A DNA stretch of 64,000 nt, from the NCBI GenBank assembly GCA_013373375.1, contig JABXHY010000004.1, forward strand, positions 1 through 64,000, given 5' to 3'. The first letter of the stretch is position 1. The number at the start of each line of letters is the position of its first letter. A program made the position numbers and the translations under genes. The notes under the pieces are model-generated. The model was given only the letters and a program-made list of their open reading frames with translations, was not told where the DNA came from and did no database searches. Of the stretch, positions 30,385 to 40,352 are shown one piece after another. This stretch comes from Gammaproteobacteria bacterium. GTDB taxonomy: Bacteria; Pseudomonadota; Gammaproteobacteria; Enterobacterales; Kangiellaceae.

Positions 30385-31611
30385 ATGCAAGAGATTATAT
30401 TAGGCGTCTCAGTTTTCACCGGGGTTGTCCTTGCGCTGGTACTGATAATTTTGTTCGCAAAGTCGAAACTGGTCCCCAGTGGTGACGTGAAAATTAGCAT
30501 TAATGACGATGAAGACAAGGCACTAACCACAAAAGCGGGCGGCAAGTTGCTTGGCGCTCTAGCGGATGCAGGTATATTTGTATCATCAGCTTGTGGTGGT
30601 GGTGGTACTTGCGGCCAATGTCGCTGTAAGGTTCTTGACGGTGGTGGCTCAATCTTACCGACTGAAGAATCGCATATTACTAAGCGCGAGGCAGCTGAAG
30701 GAGTTCGTCTTTCATGTCAGGTTGCTGTTAAGCAAAACATGAAAATTGAGCTAGACGAAGAAGTGTTTGGCACTAAGAAATGGGAATGTGAAGTTATTTC
30801 AAATGATAACGTCGCTACTTTCATTAAAGAGCTTCGGTTAAAGCTTCCTGAAGGAGAAGAAGTTCCTTTCAAAGCTGGCGGATACATCCAAATCGAGTGT
30901 CCACCACACGTATCGAAGTACAGTGAAATGGATGTTGCAGAAGAATATCACCCAGATTGGGATAGATTTAAAATTTGGGATTTAGTGTCTGAAGTCAAAG
31001 AACCGGTTATTCGTGCTTACTCAATGGCCAACTATCCTGAAGAGAAAGGCATGATTATGCTTAACGTGCGGATTGCAACACCTCCACCGAATAATTGGAG
31101 TTTAGCACCGGGTGCTATGTCGTCTTATATTTTCAACTTGAAGAAAGGCGACAAAGTGACCATCTCTGGTCCATACGGTGAGTTTTTTGCTAAAAAGACA
31201 GACAATGAAATGGTATTCATCGGTGGCGGTGCCGGTATGGCGCCAATGCGCTCTCACATTTTTGATCAACTACGTCGTATTAACACCGATCGAAAGATTT
31301 CATTTTGGTATGGAGCTCGAAGTAAACGAGAAATGTTCTATGTCGAAGATTTCGATATGTTGGCTGCAGAAAATGATAACTTCGTTTGGCACACGGCACT
31401 TTCAGATCCAATGCCAGAAGACAATTGGGATGGTTACACTGGATTTATTCACGAAGTACTTTATGAGAATTATCTTAAAAATCATAAAGCACCTGAAGAT
31501 TGTGAGTACTACATGTGTGGACCACCGATGATGAATGCGGCAGTGATCAAAATGCTGGAAGACCTTGGCGTTGAGAGAGACAATATTTTCCTTGATGACT
31601 TTGGTGGATAA
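30385..31611 (+). CDS. nqrF: Na+-translocating NADH:quinone reductase subunit F (NADH/FAD/2Fe-2S)
   Basis: A 408-residue electron-input subunit. An N-terminal membrane anchor (~5-25) is followed by a plant-type 2Fe-2S domain ([16 protein letters not shown] and LSCQ), a FAD-binding domain ([11 protein letters not shown]) and an NADH-binding domain ([32 protein letters not shown]). It ends with FLDDFGG, typical of NqrF. A strong terminator follows, so nqrABCDEF forms one unit. Confidence 0.98.
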   Translation: MQEIILGVSVFTGVVLALVLIILFAKSKLVPSGDVKISINDDEDKALTTKAGGKLLGALADAGIFVSSACGGGGTCGQCRCKVLDGGGSILPTEESHITKREAAEGVRLSCQVAVKQNMKIELDEEVFGTKKWECEVISNDNVATFIKELRLKLPEGEEVPFKAGGYIQIECPPHVSKYSEMDVAEEYHPDWDRFKIWDLVSEVKEPVIRAYSMANYPEEKGMIMLNVRIATPPPNNWSLAPGAMSSYIFNLKKGDKVTISGPYGEFFAKKTDNEMVFIGGGAGMAPMRSHIFDQLRRINTDRKISFWYGARSKREMFYVEDFDMLAAENDNFVWHTALSDPMPEDNWDGYTGFIHEVLYENYLKNHKAPEDCEYYMCGPPMMNAAVIKMLEDLGVERDNIFLDDFGG

Positions 31612-31614
31612 TTC

Positions 31615-31641
31615 AAAAGCGACCTCCGGGTCGCTTTTTTT
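31615..31641 (+). terminator. rho-independent terminator after nqrF
   Basis: The stem AAAAGCGACC/GGTCGCTTTT has 10 pairs and a TCCG loop, followed by a T run. It starts 3 bases after the nqrF stop and separates nqrA-F from the downstream accessory genes, though partial read-through is possible. Confidence 0.92.
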
Positions 31642-31673
31642 ATAGCTGCAATTCAATACAAAGAGGTTTTGTC

Positions 31674-32273
31674 GTGCTGGATGTTGTTTTTTTGATTGTC
31701 ATTCTTTTACTACTGATAAGTATTGCGTTTTTGTTAATCCAAAACCACAGACAAAGAACGCTAATAAAATCCATCTCGACTCTGGACTCCGTAACTCAAT
31801 TAAAAAGCTCAACATCAGTAATTGAAGAGCTCGACATAATGTTCCAATCAGCTAAGCGTTATCATTTACCATTAACGATTATTATGCTGAAACTCCCAAA
31901 ACTAAAATCTCCAGATGATGAGCAGTCTCTTGAATCAACGAACAAAGCATTACAGTTTCTTGCAAATAAAGTAAGCCAGCTATTAAGAACAACGGATATC
32001 GTTGGCCGGTTTTCTTACAACTGCTTTCTGATTGGGCTCACACATACAAATACACACGATGCTAGAGCAGTTAATGAACGCTTGCTCGAGCAAACCAATA
32101 ACGCCAAAATTTTTGATACCCTCGGTCCAAGCTTGATAGGAGTGGCACACATAAGTAGTGAGAGCAAATCTTTGAAACACTCTCTTAAATTATGTGTCGA
32201 TGCTATTAAACCTTTTGAAGACTCATCAGAGTCTCATGTAGAATACGCCCATGAGGCGATATCGAAAAACTAA
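31674..32273 (+). CDS. membrane-anchored degenerate GGDEF-like protein between nqrF and apbE
   Basis: A 199-residue product starting at GTG 31674, with AGAGG 7 bases upstream. One N-terminal membrane helix (VVFLIVILLLLISIAFLLI) precedes a domain that follows the GGDEF fold: TLDSVTQLKSSTSVIEELD resembles the D-x-LT-x-LxNR start, YHLPLTIIMLKLPKL the second strand, and LLRTTDIVGRFSYNCFLIGL the signature region. Where GGDEF is expected it reads FSYNC, so it cannot be an active diguanylate cyclase. It may bind a partner. The family is not known to me beyond this resemblance. It lies 32 bases after the nqrF terminator and its end precedes apbE. Confidence 0.72.
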   Translation: MLDVVFLIVILLLLISIAFLLIQNHRQRTLIKSISTLDSVTQLKSSTSVIEELDIMFQSAKRYHLPLTIIMLKLPKLKSPDDEQSLESTNKALQFLANKVSQLLRTTDIVGRFSYNCFLIGLTHTNTHDARAVNERLLEQTNNAKIFDTLGPSLIGVAHISSESKSLKHSLKLCVDAIKPFEDSSESHVEYAHEAISKN

Positions 32274-32319
32274 CTCGATTTTTGCCGACAGCAAAACTTT
32301 TCAACCTAAGTTTCAGTCT

Positions 32320-33330
32320 ATGACCAGAATGACATTTCGAATATTTTTCATATCTGCCCTATTACTTCTAGCTGCTTGTGATGAGCCACAATATCAAAAA
32401 ATAAATGGCTTTACGATGGGAACCAGTTATCAAGTCGTTTTTAAGGGCAAGAGTAAAAATACAAAACAGCTGAAAGACGACATAGAACGTCGGCTTGATG
32501 AACTAAATCAAAATTTATCGACCTATATCGACGACTCCGACTTGATGCTACTCAATTCTTATCAGTCAACAGATTGTAAAAAAGTAACCACAGATACCCT
32601 TGAAGTAACTAAAACGGCGTTATATGTTTACACCCTGTCAAATGGAGTATTCGATCCTGGTCTTGGTCCGTTAATCGAATTATGGGGCTTCGATCGCAAA
32701 GATACACATCAAGTGATTCCCTCTAAAAATCAAATTAATGAAGAACTGTCCCAATTGTCATTTCGAAGCACTAAAGTTGATGTTAGTGAAAAATGCATAG
32801 CAAAAGGATCTGAAGATCTTTTTATCAACCTGTCAGCCATAGCTAAAGGCTATGCAGTCGATGAAATAGCCCAAATCGTAGAGGGATTCGAGATCAACAA
32901 CTATATGGTTGAGATTGGTGGAGAGCTCAAAACTTCAGGCAATAACCCCAAAGGGCACTCTTGGAACATAGCGATTGAGAGCCCTACTTCAGAATCAAGA
33001 ACAGTGCAAAAAGTAATCAACCCGGGTATAATGTCGGTCGCGACTTCCGGTGATTATCGAAATTATTTCGAAAAAGACGGAAAGCGGTATTCGCACACGA
33101 TTGATCCAACAACCGGTTATCCGATCGATCATAAACTTGCGTCAGTCACTGTCATAAATGAATCGGCAATGTTGGCAGACGCTTTAGCCACTGCCATTAT
33201 GGTAATGGGACCGGAAAGAGGCTTAGAGTTCGCTAACGCTAATCAGATCCCGGTTTTTTTGATCGTGAAAGGTGCCGATGAGTTTATCGAAGTCCAAAAT
33301 AAAGCGTTTGAACCCTATTTAAAAAATTGA
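32320..33330 (+). CDS. apbE: FAD:protein FMN transferase (lipoprotein)
   Basis: ATG 32320 (MTRMTFRIFF) gives a clean lipoprotein signal with the lipobox LLAAC (Cys at residue 20); an upstream ATG at 32251 would overlap the previous gene. Family signatures are GFTMGTSYQVVF, NLSTYIDDSDLMLLN, INLSAIAKGYAVDEI, GGELKTSG, SHTIDPTTGYP and ADALATAIMVMG. ApbE attaches FMN from FAD to Thr or Ser of NqrB and NqrC in the periplasm, which fits its place here. nqrM follows 13 bases later. Confidence 0.95.
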   Translation: MTRMTFRIFFISALLLLAACDEPQYQKINGFTMGTSYQVVFKGKSKNTKQLKDDIERRLDELNQNLSTYIDDSDLMLLNSYQSTDCKKVTTDTLEVTKTALYVYTLSNGVFDPGLGPLIELWGFDRKDTHQVIPSKNQINEELSQLSFRSTKVDVSEKCIAKGSEDLFINLSAIAKGYAVDEIAQIVEGFEINNYMVEIGGELKTSGNNPKGHSWNIAIESPTSESRTVQKVINPGIMSVATSGDYRNYFEKDGKRYSHTIDPTTGYPIDHKLASVTVINESAMLADALATAIMVMGPERGLEFANANQIPVFLIVKGADEFIEVQNKAFEPYLKN

Positions 33331-33343
33331 GAAATTGCTCGCG

Positions 33344-33571
33344 ATGGCTGATGTATTTTTAATTACGTTTTTTCTGATGTTGTTTGTCATAATTATTATG
33401 GCGGTTGGTTATATTTTTCAGCGCAAGACGATTACTGGTAGTTGTGGTGGATTGACAACTCTTGGTATCAAAAAAGCGTGTGACTGCGACGAGCCATGCG
33501 AAAAGCGAAAACAAAAAATGCGTAAAGAAGCAGCACGCAATCAATTAGAGATTAATATCAAACAGCAATAA
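33344..33571 (+). CDS. nqrM: Na+-NQR maturation protein NqrM
   Basis: A 75-residue protein (ATG 33344; an upstream TTG at 33335 is less likely). One membrane helix (VFLITFFLMLFVIIIMAVGYIF) is followed by the Cys-rich motif GSCGGLTTLGIKKACDCDEPC of the DUF539/NqrM family. NqrM is needed to assemble the NqrD-NqrE iron centre. The location after apbE is typical of gammaproteobacterial nqr loci. Confidence 0.93.
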   Translation: MADVFLITFFLMLFVIIIMAVGYIFQRKTITGSCGGLTTLGIKKACDCDEPCEKRKQKMRKEAARNQLEINIKQQ

Positions 33572-33590
33572 TTAAACTGTCCAGTATTAA

Positions 33591-33998
33591 TTAGTCCCAG
33601 TTAACACCAATTTTTTCGAGAGCTTGTAGTACATTAGCTCGAGAGATCATGCCTACTAAAACATTGCGTTCAATGACTGGGAAACAACGACAATTTGATT
33701 TTAAAAACTTTTCCGCAACATCAGCAATACTGTCATCAGGATGCACTGACATGACGCCTTTGCTCATTCTATCCATCACTCGATCACCTAAGTCTCCATT
33801 GTAAATGGCGCTTAGAACCACGTGTAAACAATCTTTTTCAGATAAAAAGCCTATCACCTCTCGGTGGCCATCAACGACAGGCGCGCCTGTTAACCGATAC
33901 TCAAGTAAAGTTTCAGCCGCTTCCAATATATCTTGCTCGGGCTTTAGAACAATCGACGCTGATGTCATATAGTCACGTGTCGTAACAGATTTGAGCAT
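33591..33998 (-). CDS. protein of two CBS domains
   Basis: This 135-residue protein consists of little more than a CBS pair. CBS1 covers ~8-60 (MTSASIVLKPEQDILEAAETL; TGAPVVDGHREVIGFLSEKD) and CBS2 ~72-130 (MSVHPDDSIADVAEKFL; FPVIERNVLVGMISRANVL). Such small proteins bind adenine nucleotides and act as energy-state sensors in some cases; the partner is unknown. It converges with nqrM with only 19 bases between. The ~170 bases before it (33999-34170) hold no gene. Confidence 0.88.
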   Translation of the reverse strand: MLKSVTTRDYMTSASIVLKPEQDILEAAETLLEYRLTGAPVVDGHREVIGFLSEKDCLHVVLSAIYNGDLGDRVMDRMSKGVMSVHPDDSIADVAEKFLKSNCRCFPVIERNVLVGMISRANVLQALEKIGVNWD

Positions 33999-34118
33999 CC
34001 AATTTCCTCCCCAACCAATACAAAGTATTTACGATTTCGAATGTAATTATTTAGCTTCCTAATATTAAGTAAATCACAAAGATGATGTTTTCACTAGGAG
34101 TTGATTAGATTTTTTTTT

Positions 34119-34150
34119 GCTGCAAAGCGCAATGAAAGTCACTTTGCAGC
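34119..34150. repeat. hairpin-forming inverted repeat after glmM
   Basis: Nine-base arms GCTGCAAAG and CTTTGCAGC flank a 14-base loop just beyond the glmM stop. On the minus strand the stem is followed by A, not T, so it lacks the U tract of an intrinsic terminator. It may end or stabilise the folP-glmM transcript in another way. Confidence 0.35.
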
Positions 34151-34170
34151 GTTAGTTATTCGAAAAAACC

Positions 34171-35511
34171 TTAACAACTTTCTTCGACAACTGTAGCCAG
34201 TCGCTGAGCGCTCTCTTTTACCTGCGCTGCGTCTTCGCCCTCAACCATTACACGAATTAGAGGCTCTGTTCCGGAGGCTCGCAACAAAACGCGACCACGA
34301 TCGGCCAGAATTTTTTCTTCAGCTTCAATGGCTGACTTAACTTTTTCTGAGTCCATTGGCTTCGCTTCTCTGGAAGGCAACCTCACATTAATCATAGTCT
34401 GAGGATATTTGCTCATTCCCGACTTTAAATCATGCAGAGACAAACCTGCTTTGGCCATTACAGCCAGAACCTGCAATGCAGCAACAATTCCATCGCCAGT
34501 TGTCGTTGCTTGCAAGCAAATAACATGGCCGGAAGATTCACCACCAAACTGCCAATTATTTTGTTTCAGCATTTCCATAACATAACGATCACCAACCTTC
34601 GCGCGAGCAAATGGAATGTCATGTTTTGCGAGGGCTTTTTCCATTCCCAAATTTGTCATTAGAGTTCCAACGACACCACCTTGAAGTTTATCGCGCTTTT
34701 TTGCATCTCGAGCAATGATAAAAAGTAATTGGTCCCCGTCGATTTGCTCACCTTTTGCATCAACCATCATGACTCGATCGCCGTCACCATCAAAAGCAAT
34801 ACCTAGGTCGGCTTTTTCGGCCAACACTTTTTCAGCAAGCTTACTGGTGTCTGTAGCGCCACATCCTGCATTGATGTTTCGGCCGTTTGGCTCAACACCT
34901 ATCGCGATAACTTCAGCGCCCAGTTCACGAAATACATCGGGTGCAATGTGGTATGTTGCTCCGTTTGCACAATCAAGTACTACTTTTAAGTTAGATAAAC
35001 TGACAGACGATGGAATGGTTGCTTTGCAAAATTCTATATATCTTCCTCGAGCATCTTCGATCCGCCTTGCTTTTCCCAACTCAGCTGAGCTGACAGTATC
35101 CATTGGTTGATCAAGCATTGCTTCGATTTCAAGCTCGACGCTATCTGGGAGTTTATAACCGTCTTCAGAAAAAAACTTTATTCCATTGTCATCATATGGA
35201 TTATGCGAAGCCGAAATGACTATCCCAGCATCAGCTCTAAAGGTTCTAGTAAGATAAGCAATTCCTGGTGTCGGCATTGGCCCCAGCTGTAATACATCAA
35301 CCCCAGCAGCAATTAAACCCGCCTCAAGAGCAGACTCGAACATATAGCCAGAAATACGAGTATCCTTACCAATAAGAACTTTTCCACCGTGCCCTTTTCC
35401 GAGCACCTTTCCTACCGCCCAACCCAACTTAAGAGCAAAGTCTGCAGTTATCGGGTATTCGCCTACTGTGCCTCGAACGCCATCTGTTCCAAAATATTTT
35501 CTTTGCCCCAT
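34171..35511 (-). CDS. glmM: phosphoglucosamine mutase
   Basis: A 446-residue enzyme converting glucosamine 6-phosphate to glucosamine 1-phosphate for peptidoglycan and LPS synthesis. The N-terminus [10 protein letters not shown], the phospho-Ser loop [12 protein letters not shown], the metal loop DGDGDRVM, the sugar loop GGESSGHVI and the phosphate loop [14 protein letters not shown] are all intact. It follows folP with a 16-base gap. In many relatives tpiA-secG comes directly next; here 11 kb intervene. Confidence 0.98.
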   Translation of the reverse strand: MGQRKYFGTDGVRGTVGEYPITADFALKLGWAVGKVLGKGHGGKVLIGKDTRISGYMFESALEAGLIAAGVDVLQLGPMPTPGIAYLTRTFRADAGIVISASHNPYDDNGIKFFSEDGYKLPDSVELEIEAMLDQPMDTVSSAELGKARRIEDARGRYIEFCKATIPSSVSLSNLKVVLDCANGATYHIAPDVFRELGAEVIAIGVEPNGRNINAGCGATDTSKLAEKVLAEKADLGIAFDGDGDRVMMVDAKGEQIDGDQLLFIIARDAKKRDKLQGGVVGTLMTNLGMEKALAKHDIPFARAKVGDRYVMEMLKQNNWQFGGESSGHVICLQATTTGDGIVAALQVLAVMAKAGLSLHDLKSGMSKYPQTMINVRLPSREAKPMDSEKVKSAIEAEEKILADRGRVLLRASGTEPLIRVMVEGEDAAQVKESAQRLATVVEESC

Positions 35512-35527
35512 TTTGGATCCTCTTTTG

Positions 35528-36331
35528 TTAATTTATTGCATTAAATATTTTTAATGCGTCCACTGTCTCTGCGACATCGTGAACGCGAATAATACTGGCT
35601 TTCTTACCGACTGCAATTAATGCGGCAGCAATACTTGCTGGTAATCGTTGATTTATCTCTCGTCCAGTAATTTGTCCGAGCATCGATTTTCGCGAAATTC
35701 CAACTAATACTGGGAGTTGTAATTGGTTAAAATGTTCCAAGCCACGCAAAAGCTCGATGTTATGTTCGAGCGACTTACCGAATCCAAATCCGGGATCGAC
35801 AGAAATTAAGTCTCGCGAAATGCCGGATTGCTCACACAACTGCACTCGCTGGGCAAGAAATGCCATCACTTCGAGTACAACATTTTCATAACTGGGTGAT
35901 GCTTGCATGCTTCTTGGTTTACCTTGCATATGCATCAAACAAACCGGTACCTGCAACTCAGCAGCGGTTTCAATCGCGCCCTCCTGCTGTAAGGCGCACA
36001 CGTCATTGATCATTTGAGCTCCCGCTTCAACCGCAGCTTTCATAACTTCGGCTTTGCTGGTATCAATAGAAATTGGAGTTCCAAGAGGTGCGATAGCTTC
36101 TATTAACGGAATAACGCGTGCTAACTCCTCTGTCTCGCTAACAGGTTTTGCTCCAGGCCTAGTGGACTCACCACCAATATCGATAATATCAACACCCTCT
36201 TTTATCATTCGCTCTGCCTGCTTAACGGCAGCACCTAAATGATTAAACTGTCCTCCATCCGAGAAAGAGTCTGGCGTAACATTTAAAATGCCCATTACTA
36301 ATGGGCGAGATGATTGATAAAGTTTATGCAT
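35528..36331 (-). CDS. folP: dihydropteroate synthase
   Basis: A 267-residue TIM-barrel enzyme that joins p-aminobenzoate to the pterin diphosphate in folate synthesis. Signature motifs are [49 protein letters not shown] and GISRKSMLG. Length is normal. It lies between ftsH and glmM; a terminator after ftsH suggests that folP-glmM may have its own promoter in the 137-base gap. Confidence 0.97.
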   Translation of the reverse strand: MHKLYQSSRPLVMGILNVTPDSFSDGGQFNHLGAAVKQAERMIKEGVDIIDIGGESTRPGAKPVSETEELARVIPLIEAIAPLGTPISIDTSKAEVMKAAVEAGAQMINDVCALQQEGAIETAAELQVPVCLMHMQGKPRSMQASPSYENVVLEVMAFLAQRVQLCEQSGISRDLISVDPGFGFGKSLEHNIELLRGLEHFNQLQLPVLVGISRKSMLGQITGREINQRLPASIAAALIAVGKKASIIRVHDVAETVDALKIFNAIN

Positions 36332-36422
36332 TAACTGAAGAGTTACGATTTTTGTATGTCGATTATTATCCCAAATAGCAGAAGGACTTCACAAGGCGTA
36401 TAAACCTTTAAACCTCAAGAAT

Positions 36423-36450
36423 AAAAAAGGCACTCTTGATTGAGTGCCTT
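36423..36450 (-). terminator. terminator after ftsH
   Basis: The stem AAGGCACTC/GAGTGCCTT (9 pairs, 6-base loop) is followed on the minus strand by TTTTTTAT-like bases. It lies 18 bases after the ftsH stop and ends the rlmE-ftsH unit. Confidence 0.82.
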
Positions 36451-36468
36451 AATAATTTTATTTCAAGT

Positions 36469-38394
36469 TTAATGTTCGCCAGCAGGCCCGCCTATTGGAC
36501 GTGATTTGGGATCGCCAGAGGTAGCCTTACCTGATGGATTATTGTCTGAAGGACCGCCTCGGTCATCCCACCCTTCAGGTGGTCGAGGATCTTTTCCAGA
36601 CATAATGTCATCGATTTGCTTAGCGTCAATAGTCTCATACTTCATCAACGCTTTTGCCATTGCATGAAGCTTATCTTCGTGTTCTTTCAATAACTCTTCC
36701 GCACGGGTGTAATTGCGATCAATGATATCTCTCACTTCTTCATCGATGGCTTTCATTGTGGCACCAGAGATCGATTTGTGCTGAGTAACGGAGCGACCCA
36801 AAAATACTTCGCCTTCGTCTTCAGCATAACTGAGTGGTCCCATGCGATCAGATAACCCCCAGTGAGTGACCATGTTTCGCGCAATCTCGGTTGCTCGTTG
36901 AATATCATTTGAAGCGCCTGTCGTTACGCCCTCTTTGCCATTAATCATTTCTTCTGCGATTCGACCGCCAAATAATGAGCTGAGCATACTTTCCAGCTGT
37001 TGTTTGCTTTGGCTGTACTTGTCTTCCTCTGGCAAGTACATGGTTACTCCAAGCGCTCTACCTCTAGGAATGATGCTAACTTTGTAAACAGGATCGTGTT
37101 TCGGAACTAATCGTCCAACAATCGCATGACCGGCTTCGTGATACGCCGTGTTGAGCTTTTCATCTTCACTCATCACCATTGACTTGCGCTCTGCGCCCAT
37201 CATGATTTTGTCTTTAGCTTTATCAAACTCTTCCATCGAAACAGTTCGCCGATTTGCTCGAGCGGCAAACAATGCAGCCTCATTAACCAGGTTTGCTAAA
37301 TCGGCACCAGAAAAGCCAGGTGTTCCACGTGCGATTACCGAGGCTTCTACATCGTCTCCCAAAGGCACTTTACGCATATGAACTTTTAAAATTTGCTCAC
37401 GGCCACGAATATCAGGTAAACCAACGACGACTTGACGATCAAAACGTCCGGGACGTAATAGGGCTGGATCCAATACATCAGGACGGTTAGTTGCAGCGAT
37501 TACAATTACGCCTTCGCCGCCTTCAAAGCCATCCATTTCGACAAGCAATTGGTTGAGTGTTTGCTCTCTTTCATCATGTCCACCACCAAGGCCAGCACCA
37601 CGATGTCGACCAACGGCATCGATCTCGTCAATAAAAATAATACAAGGTGCATGCTTTTTCGCTTGATCGAACATATCTCGAACTCGTGAAGCACCGACAC
37701 CCACGAACATCTCAACAAAATCAGAACCCGAAATAGTAAAAAATGGAACCTTTGCTTCTCCCGCAATAGCTTTCGCAAGAAGAGTTTTACCAGTGCCCGG
37801 AGGCCCCACCATTAAAACACCACGTGGAATTTTGCCTCCAAGGCGCTGAAATTTGCCTGGATCGCGTAAAAAGTCCACGAGCTCTTCAACTTCTTCTTTT
37901 GCTTCTTCCACACCTGCAACATCAGCAAAAGTCGTTTTAATTTGATCTTCGCCCATCAAGCGAGCTTTTGATTTACCAAAGGACATAGCGCCCTTGCCCC
38001 CACCGCCTTGCATTTGGCGAAGCATAAAAATCCAAAACCCAATAATCAAAGCCGTCGGAAGCAAATAGAGTAAGATGGTCCAGAAACCACTGCCTTCATC
38101 AGGGTTTTTAGCCTCTACATTGATCTTTTGCTTTTCGGCGCGTTCTAGTAAGCGGTCATTAGCGGCAATCCCATAGGGCAGTACTGTCTTCAAACTCGAA
38201 CCGTCGCTAAATTTCGCAATTACATCATTACCTTGAATCACCAGCGACGACACCCGACCATTGTCTATGTCTTCAATCAACTGACTGTAGTTGTATTGTT
38301 GCTGTTGAGTTTGTGGTCCGAACTGATTAAATACGGATACTAAAACTATCGCGATAATCGCCCAGAGCAGAAGATTCTTTGCCATATCGTTCAA
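36469..38394 (-). CDS. ftsH: ATP-dependent zinc metalloprotease FtsH
   Basis: A 641-residue inner-membrane AAA+ protease. Two membrane helices (~7-25 and ~100-122) flank a small periplasmic domain. Walker A is [12 protein letters not shown], Walker [12 protein letters not shown], and the second region of homology includes [19 protein letters not shown]. The zinc site is HEAGH, with a further acidic ligand downstream. The tail is Pro/Gly-rich and low complexity (residues ~600-641). FtsH degrades membrane and short-lived proteins. rlmE lies 101 bases upstream on the same strand, the usual order. Confidence 0.98.
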   Translation of the reverse strand: MNDMAKNLLLWAIIAIVLVSVFNQFGPQTQQQQYNYSQLIEDIDNGRVSSLVIQGNDVIAKFSDGSSLKTVLPYGIAANDRLLERAEKQKINVEAKNPDEGSGFWTILLYLLPTALIIGFWIFMLRQMQGGGGKGAMSFGKSKARLMGEDQIKTTFADVAGVEEAKEEVEELVDFLRDPGKFQRLGGKIPRGVLMVGPPGTGKTLLAKAIAGEAKVPFFTISGSDFVEMFVGVGASRVRDMFDQAKKHAPCIIFIDEIDAVGRHRGAGLGGGHDEREQTLNQLLVEMDGFEGGEGVIVIAATNRPDVLDPALLRPGRFDRQVVVGLPDIRGREQILKVHMRKVPLGDDVEASVIARGTPGFSGADLANLVNEAALFAARANRRTVSMEEFDKAKDKIMMGAERKSMVMSEDEKLNTAYHEAGHAIVGRLVPKHDPVYKVSIIPRGRALGVTMYLPEEDKYSQSKQQLESMLSSLFGGRIAEEMINGKEGVTTGASNDIQRATEIARNMVTHWGLSDRMGPLSYAEDEGEVFLGRSVTQHKSISGATMKAIDEEVRDIIDRNYTRAEELLKEHEDKLHAMAKALMKYETIDAKQIDDIMSGKDPRPPEGWDDRGGPSDNNPSGKATSGDPKSRPIGGPAGEH

Positions 38395-38495
38395 CTTAAC
38401 GACCTCATTTCACTGTTAATTGAAAGCATTATTACTTAAGGACAGGTGTTGTCAATTGCATAAACGTAACACTTTAATGCGCTTCACAATAGACT

Positions 38496-39116
38496 CTATC
38501 CTTTAAATCCTTTCGCTAAAATATACACTTCTCGAGACCGTGCCCTAGAAGCATCTGGTTTTCTGGTTTTAACGCTCTGAAATGCCAAACGGACTTCTTT
38601 CAGGTAATTATCAAATCCTTCACCCTGAAATATCTTAACCAGCAAAGCCCCCCCGGGTTTTAAGACCTGGCGAGCTAAATCCAAAGCTAATTCAACTAAA
38701 TACATTGCACGCGGCTGATCGACCGCATTCATACCACTAATATTGGGGGCCATATCCGATAATACAAGGTCTGCCTTAGAATCACCCATGTCGTCTAATA
38801 ATTGGTTAAGCACCGATTCTTCACGAAAATCACCCTGAATGAAGGATACGCCAGCAATGGCGTCCATTGGTAATATGTCCAGTGCGAACACCTTACCGCG
38901 GTCACCTACTTTATTGACAGCATACTCAGACCAACCTCCTGGGGCTGCTCCCAAGTCAACCACCGTATGCCCGTGCTTGAGCAACTTATCTTTTGCATCA
39001 AGCTCATCAAGTTTAAACCAGGCACGCGAGCGACGCCCTTCGAATTGGGCTTTTTTGACATATGGATCATCAAAATGCTCTCTCAGCCAGCCTTTACTAC
39101 TTTTACTTCGCCCCAC
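38496..39116 (-). CDS. rlmE: 23S rRNA 2'-O-ribose methyltransferase (U2552)
   Basis: A 206-residue Rossmann methyltransferase of the FtsJ/RrmJ family. The SAM motif is [15 protein letters not shown], and the catalytic K-D-K-E residues fall in [31 protein letters not shown] and the [12 protein letters not shown] end. It modifies the large ribosomal subunit late in assembly. A perfect TATAAT on the minus strand at 39154-39159 may be its -10 box, with no good -35. It is divergent from yhbY, as in E. coli. Confidence 0.97.
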   Translation of the reverse strand: MGRSKSSKGWLREHFDDPYVKKAQFEGRRSRAWFKLDELDAKDKLLKHGHTVVDLGAAPGGWSEYAVNKVGDRGKVFALDILPMDAIAGVSFIQGDFREESVLNQLLDDMGDSKADLVLSDMAPNISGMNAVDQPRAMYLVELALDLARQVLKPGGALLVKIFQGEGFDNYLKEVRLAFQSVKTRKPDASRARSREVYILAKGFKG

Positions 39117-39236
39117 AGCGCGCCTTATTTTGTTAATAAGTATCTAAACTTCTATTATAACCTACACACAGTATGCGGTAGAATAACCAAGTCCCACTTG
39201 AGATAATTCGGACCAATCCAAACCATGGAGTAACAA

Positions 39237-39533
39237 ATGAAACTATCTACCTCACAAATTCGATTCCTACGCTCTCAAGCTCATAGCTTAAAACCAGTTG
39301 TTATGGTTGGTGCCAACGGTGTAAGTGAGTCATTACTTGAGGAATTAAATATAGCTCTGAACTCACACGAATTAATAAAAGTGAAAGTTAGGGCTGAAGA
39401 GCGTGAAGAGAGAGACGACGCCATTGAGCAGCTTTGTCGAAAATCAAAAGCAACTAAAATTCAGAGAGTTGGCCACATTGTGACTCTTTATCGCAAAAAT
39501 GAGAATAAGCCTAAAATTCAACTACCTAAATAA
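39237..39533 (+). CDS. yhbY: YhbY-type RNA-binding protein (CRM domain)
   Basis: A 98-residue protein made of one CRM domain. The signature is LRSQAHSLKPVVMVGANGVSESLL, followed by ALNSHELIKVKV and the end IQRVGHIVTLYRKN. Members associate with the large ribosomal subunit during assembly. It is divergent from rlmE with a 120-base gap. GGAG lies ahead of the ATG. Confidence 0.95.
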   Translation: MKLSTSQIRFLRSQAHSLKPVVMVGANGVSESLLEELNIALNSHELIKVKVRAEEREERDDAIEQLCRKSKATKIQRVGHIVTLYRKNENKPKIQLPK

Positions 39534-39618
39534 TAGTATTGTCGCTAGATTTAAATAACAGCCTTTATTGAAGATAAATCTAGAAGGGTCGCCTCAAAAG
39601 CTCGAGTTACAACCGCTT

Positions 39619-40308
39619 TCAAAAGACCCTTCCGCGCATAATCGCAATCCATCGCCAAACATTAATCAAGCTTAACAATGCTCCACTCACATAGGTAAGT
39701 GCTGCGGCCAGTAATACTTTTCTTGCAACTTTTAATTCCGATTCTGCAAGATAATTACCTTGCTCCAACAATGGCAGCGCTCTACCAAAACTAGCATCCC
39801 ATTCTACGGGCAAAGTTACCAGATGAACTATCACTGAGAGAAACACTGTCACTGCTGCGACTAACAGTAGTACTCCAGTGCTAATCGGTGAGCGAGTTAT
39901 TAGCGCCATAATGGGAACCAATAGAAACAGTCCACTGCCAAATTTTTCAGCAAAATAAGCCAACTTCACCAGTTTTGAGCGCCAAATAAGTGGCTTATAC
40001 TTTTCGTTGTGCTGAATAGCGTGGCCGACTTCATGTGCCGCAACGGCGACGGCACTAAGTGATCTTCCGCTATAAAACGACTGACTCAAACGAACAGCCC
40101 TGTCTTCAGGGTCGTAATGATCGCCTTGCTCCACTTGTTCAACTTTTACTGGAATTTCAAAGCGATCAACTAAATGTTGCGCAAGCTCTCCACCTGTACC
40201 AGGAAGATCTGGATAATCAACGGAATATTTTTTTAATGTACGATTCACCCACCAGCCGGGAACAATCACAAGCGCCAGAACAACAACAATTAATAACAGC
40301 CAAACCAT
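39619..40308 (-). CDS. membrane zinc metallopeptidase (YugP/Zn_peptidase_2 family)
   Basis: A 229-residue protein with an N-terminal membrane helix (LLIVVVLALVIVPGWWV) and the zinc motif VAAHEVGHAIQH (HExxH) at ~residue 91. Three or four further helices follow (LFLLVPIMALI; VLLLVAAVTVFLSVIVHLVTL; AAALTYVSGALLSLI). LPVEWDASFGRALPLL is typical of the family. Biological substrates are poorly known. It lies downstream of slmA with a 44-base gap and converges with yhbY. Confidence 0.9.
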   Translation of the reverse strand: MVWLLLIVVVLALVIVPGWWVNRTLKKYSVDYPDLPGTGGELAQHLVDRFEIPVKVEQVEQGDHYDPEDRAVRLSQSFYSGRSLSAVAVAAHEVGHAIQHNEKYKPLIWRSKLVKLAYFAEKFGSGLFLLVPIMALITRSPISTGVLLLVAAVTVFLSVIVHLVTLPVEWDASFGRALPLLEQGNYLAESELKVARKVLLAAALTYVSGALLSLINVWRWIAIMRGRVF

Positions 40309-40352
40309 ATCGTTTACATTGCATCAAAAAGCGGCGTTCTATAACCGAATAG

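Noticed and set aside
25819-31611. Rnf complex
   Set aside because: The NqrA subunit, the NADH/FAD-type NqrF and nqrM/apbE show Na+-NQR.
34119-34150. Intrinsic terminator after glmM
   Set aside because: The stem is good, but on the minus strand it is followed by A, not T; I list it only as an inverted repeat.
39545-39583. Inverted repeat CTAGATTTA/TAAATCTAG after yhbY
   Set aside because: The arms are AT-rich, 21 bases apart and have no T run; it could be chance, so I do not call a terminator.
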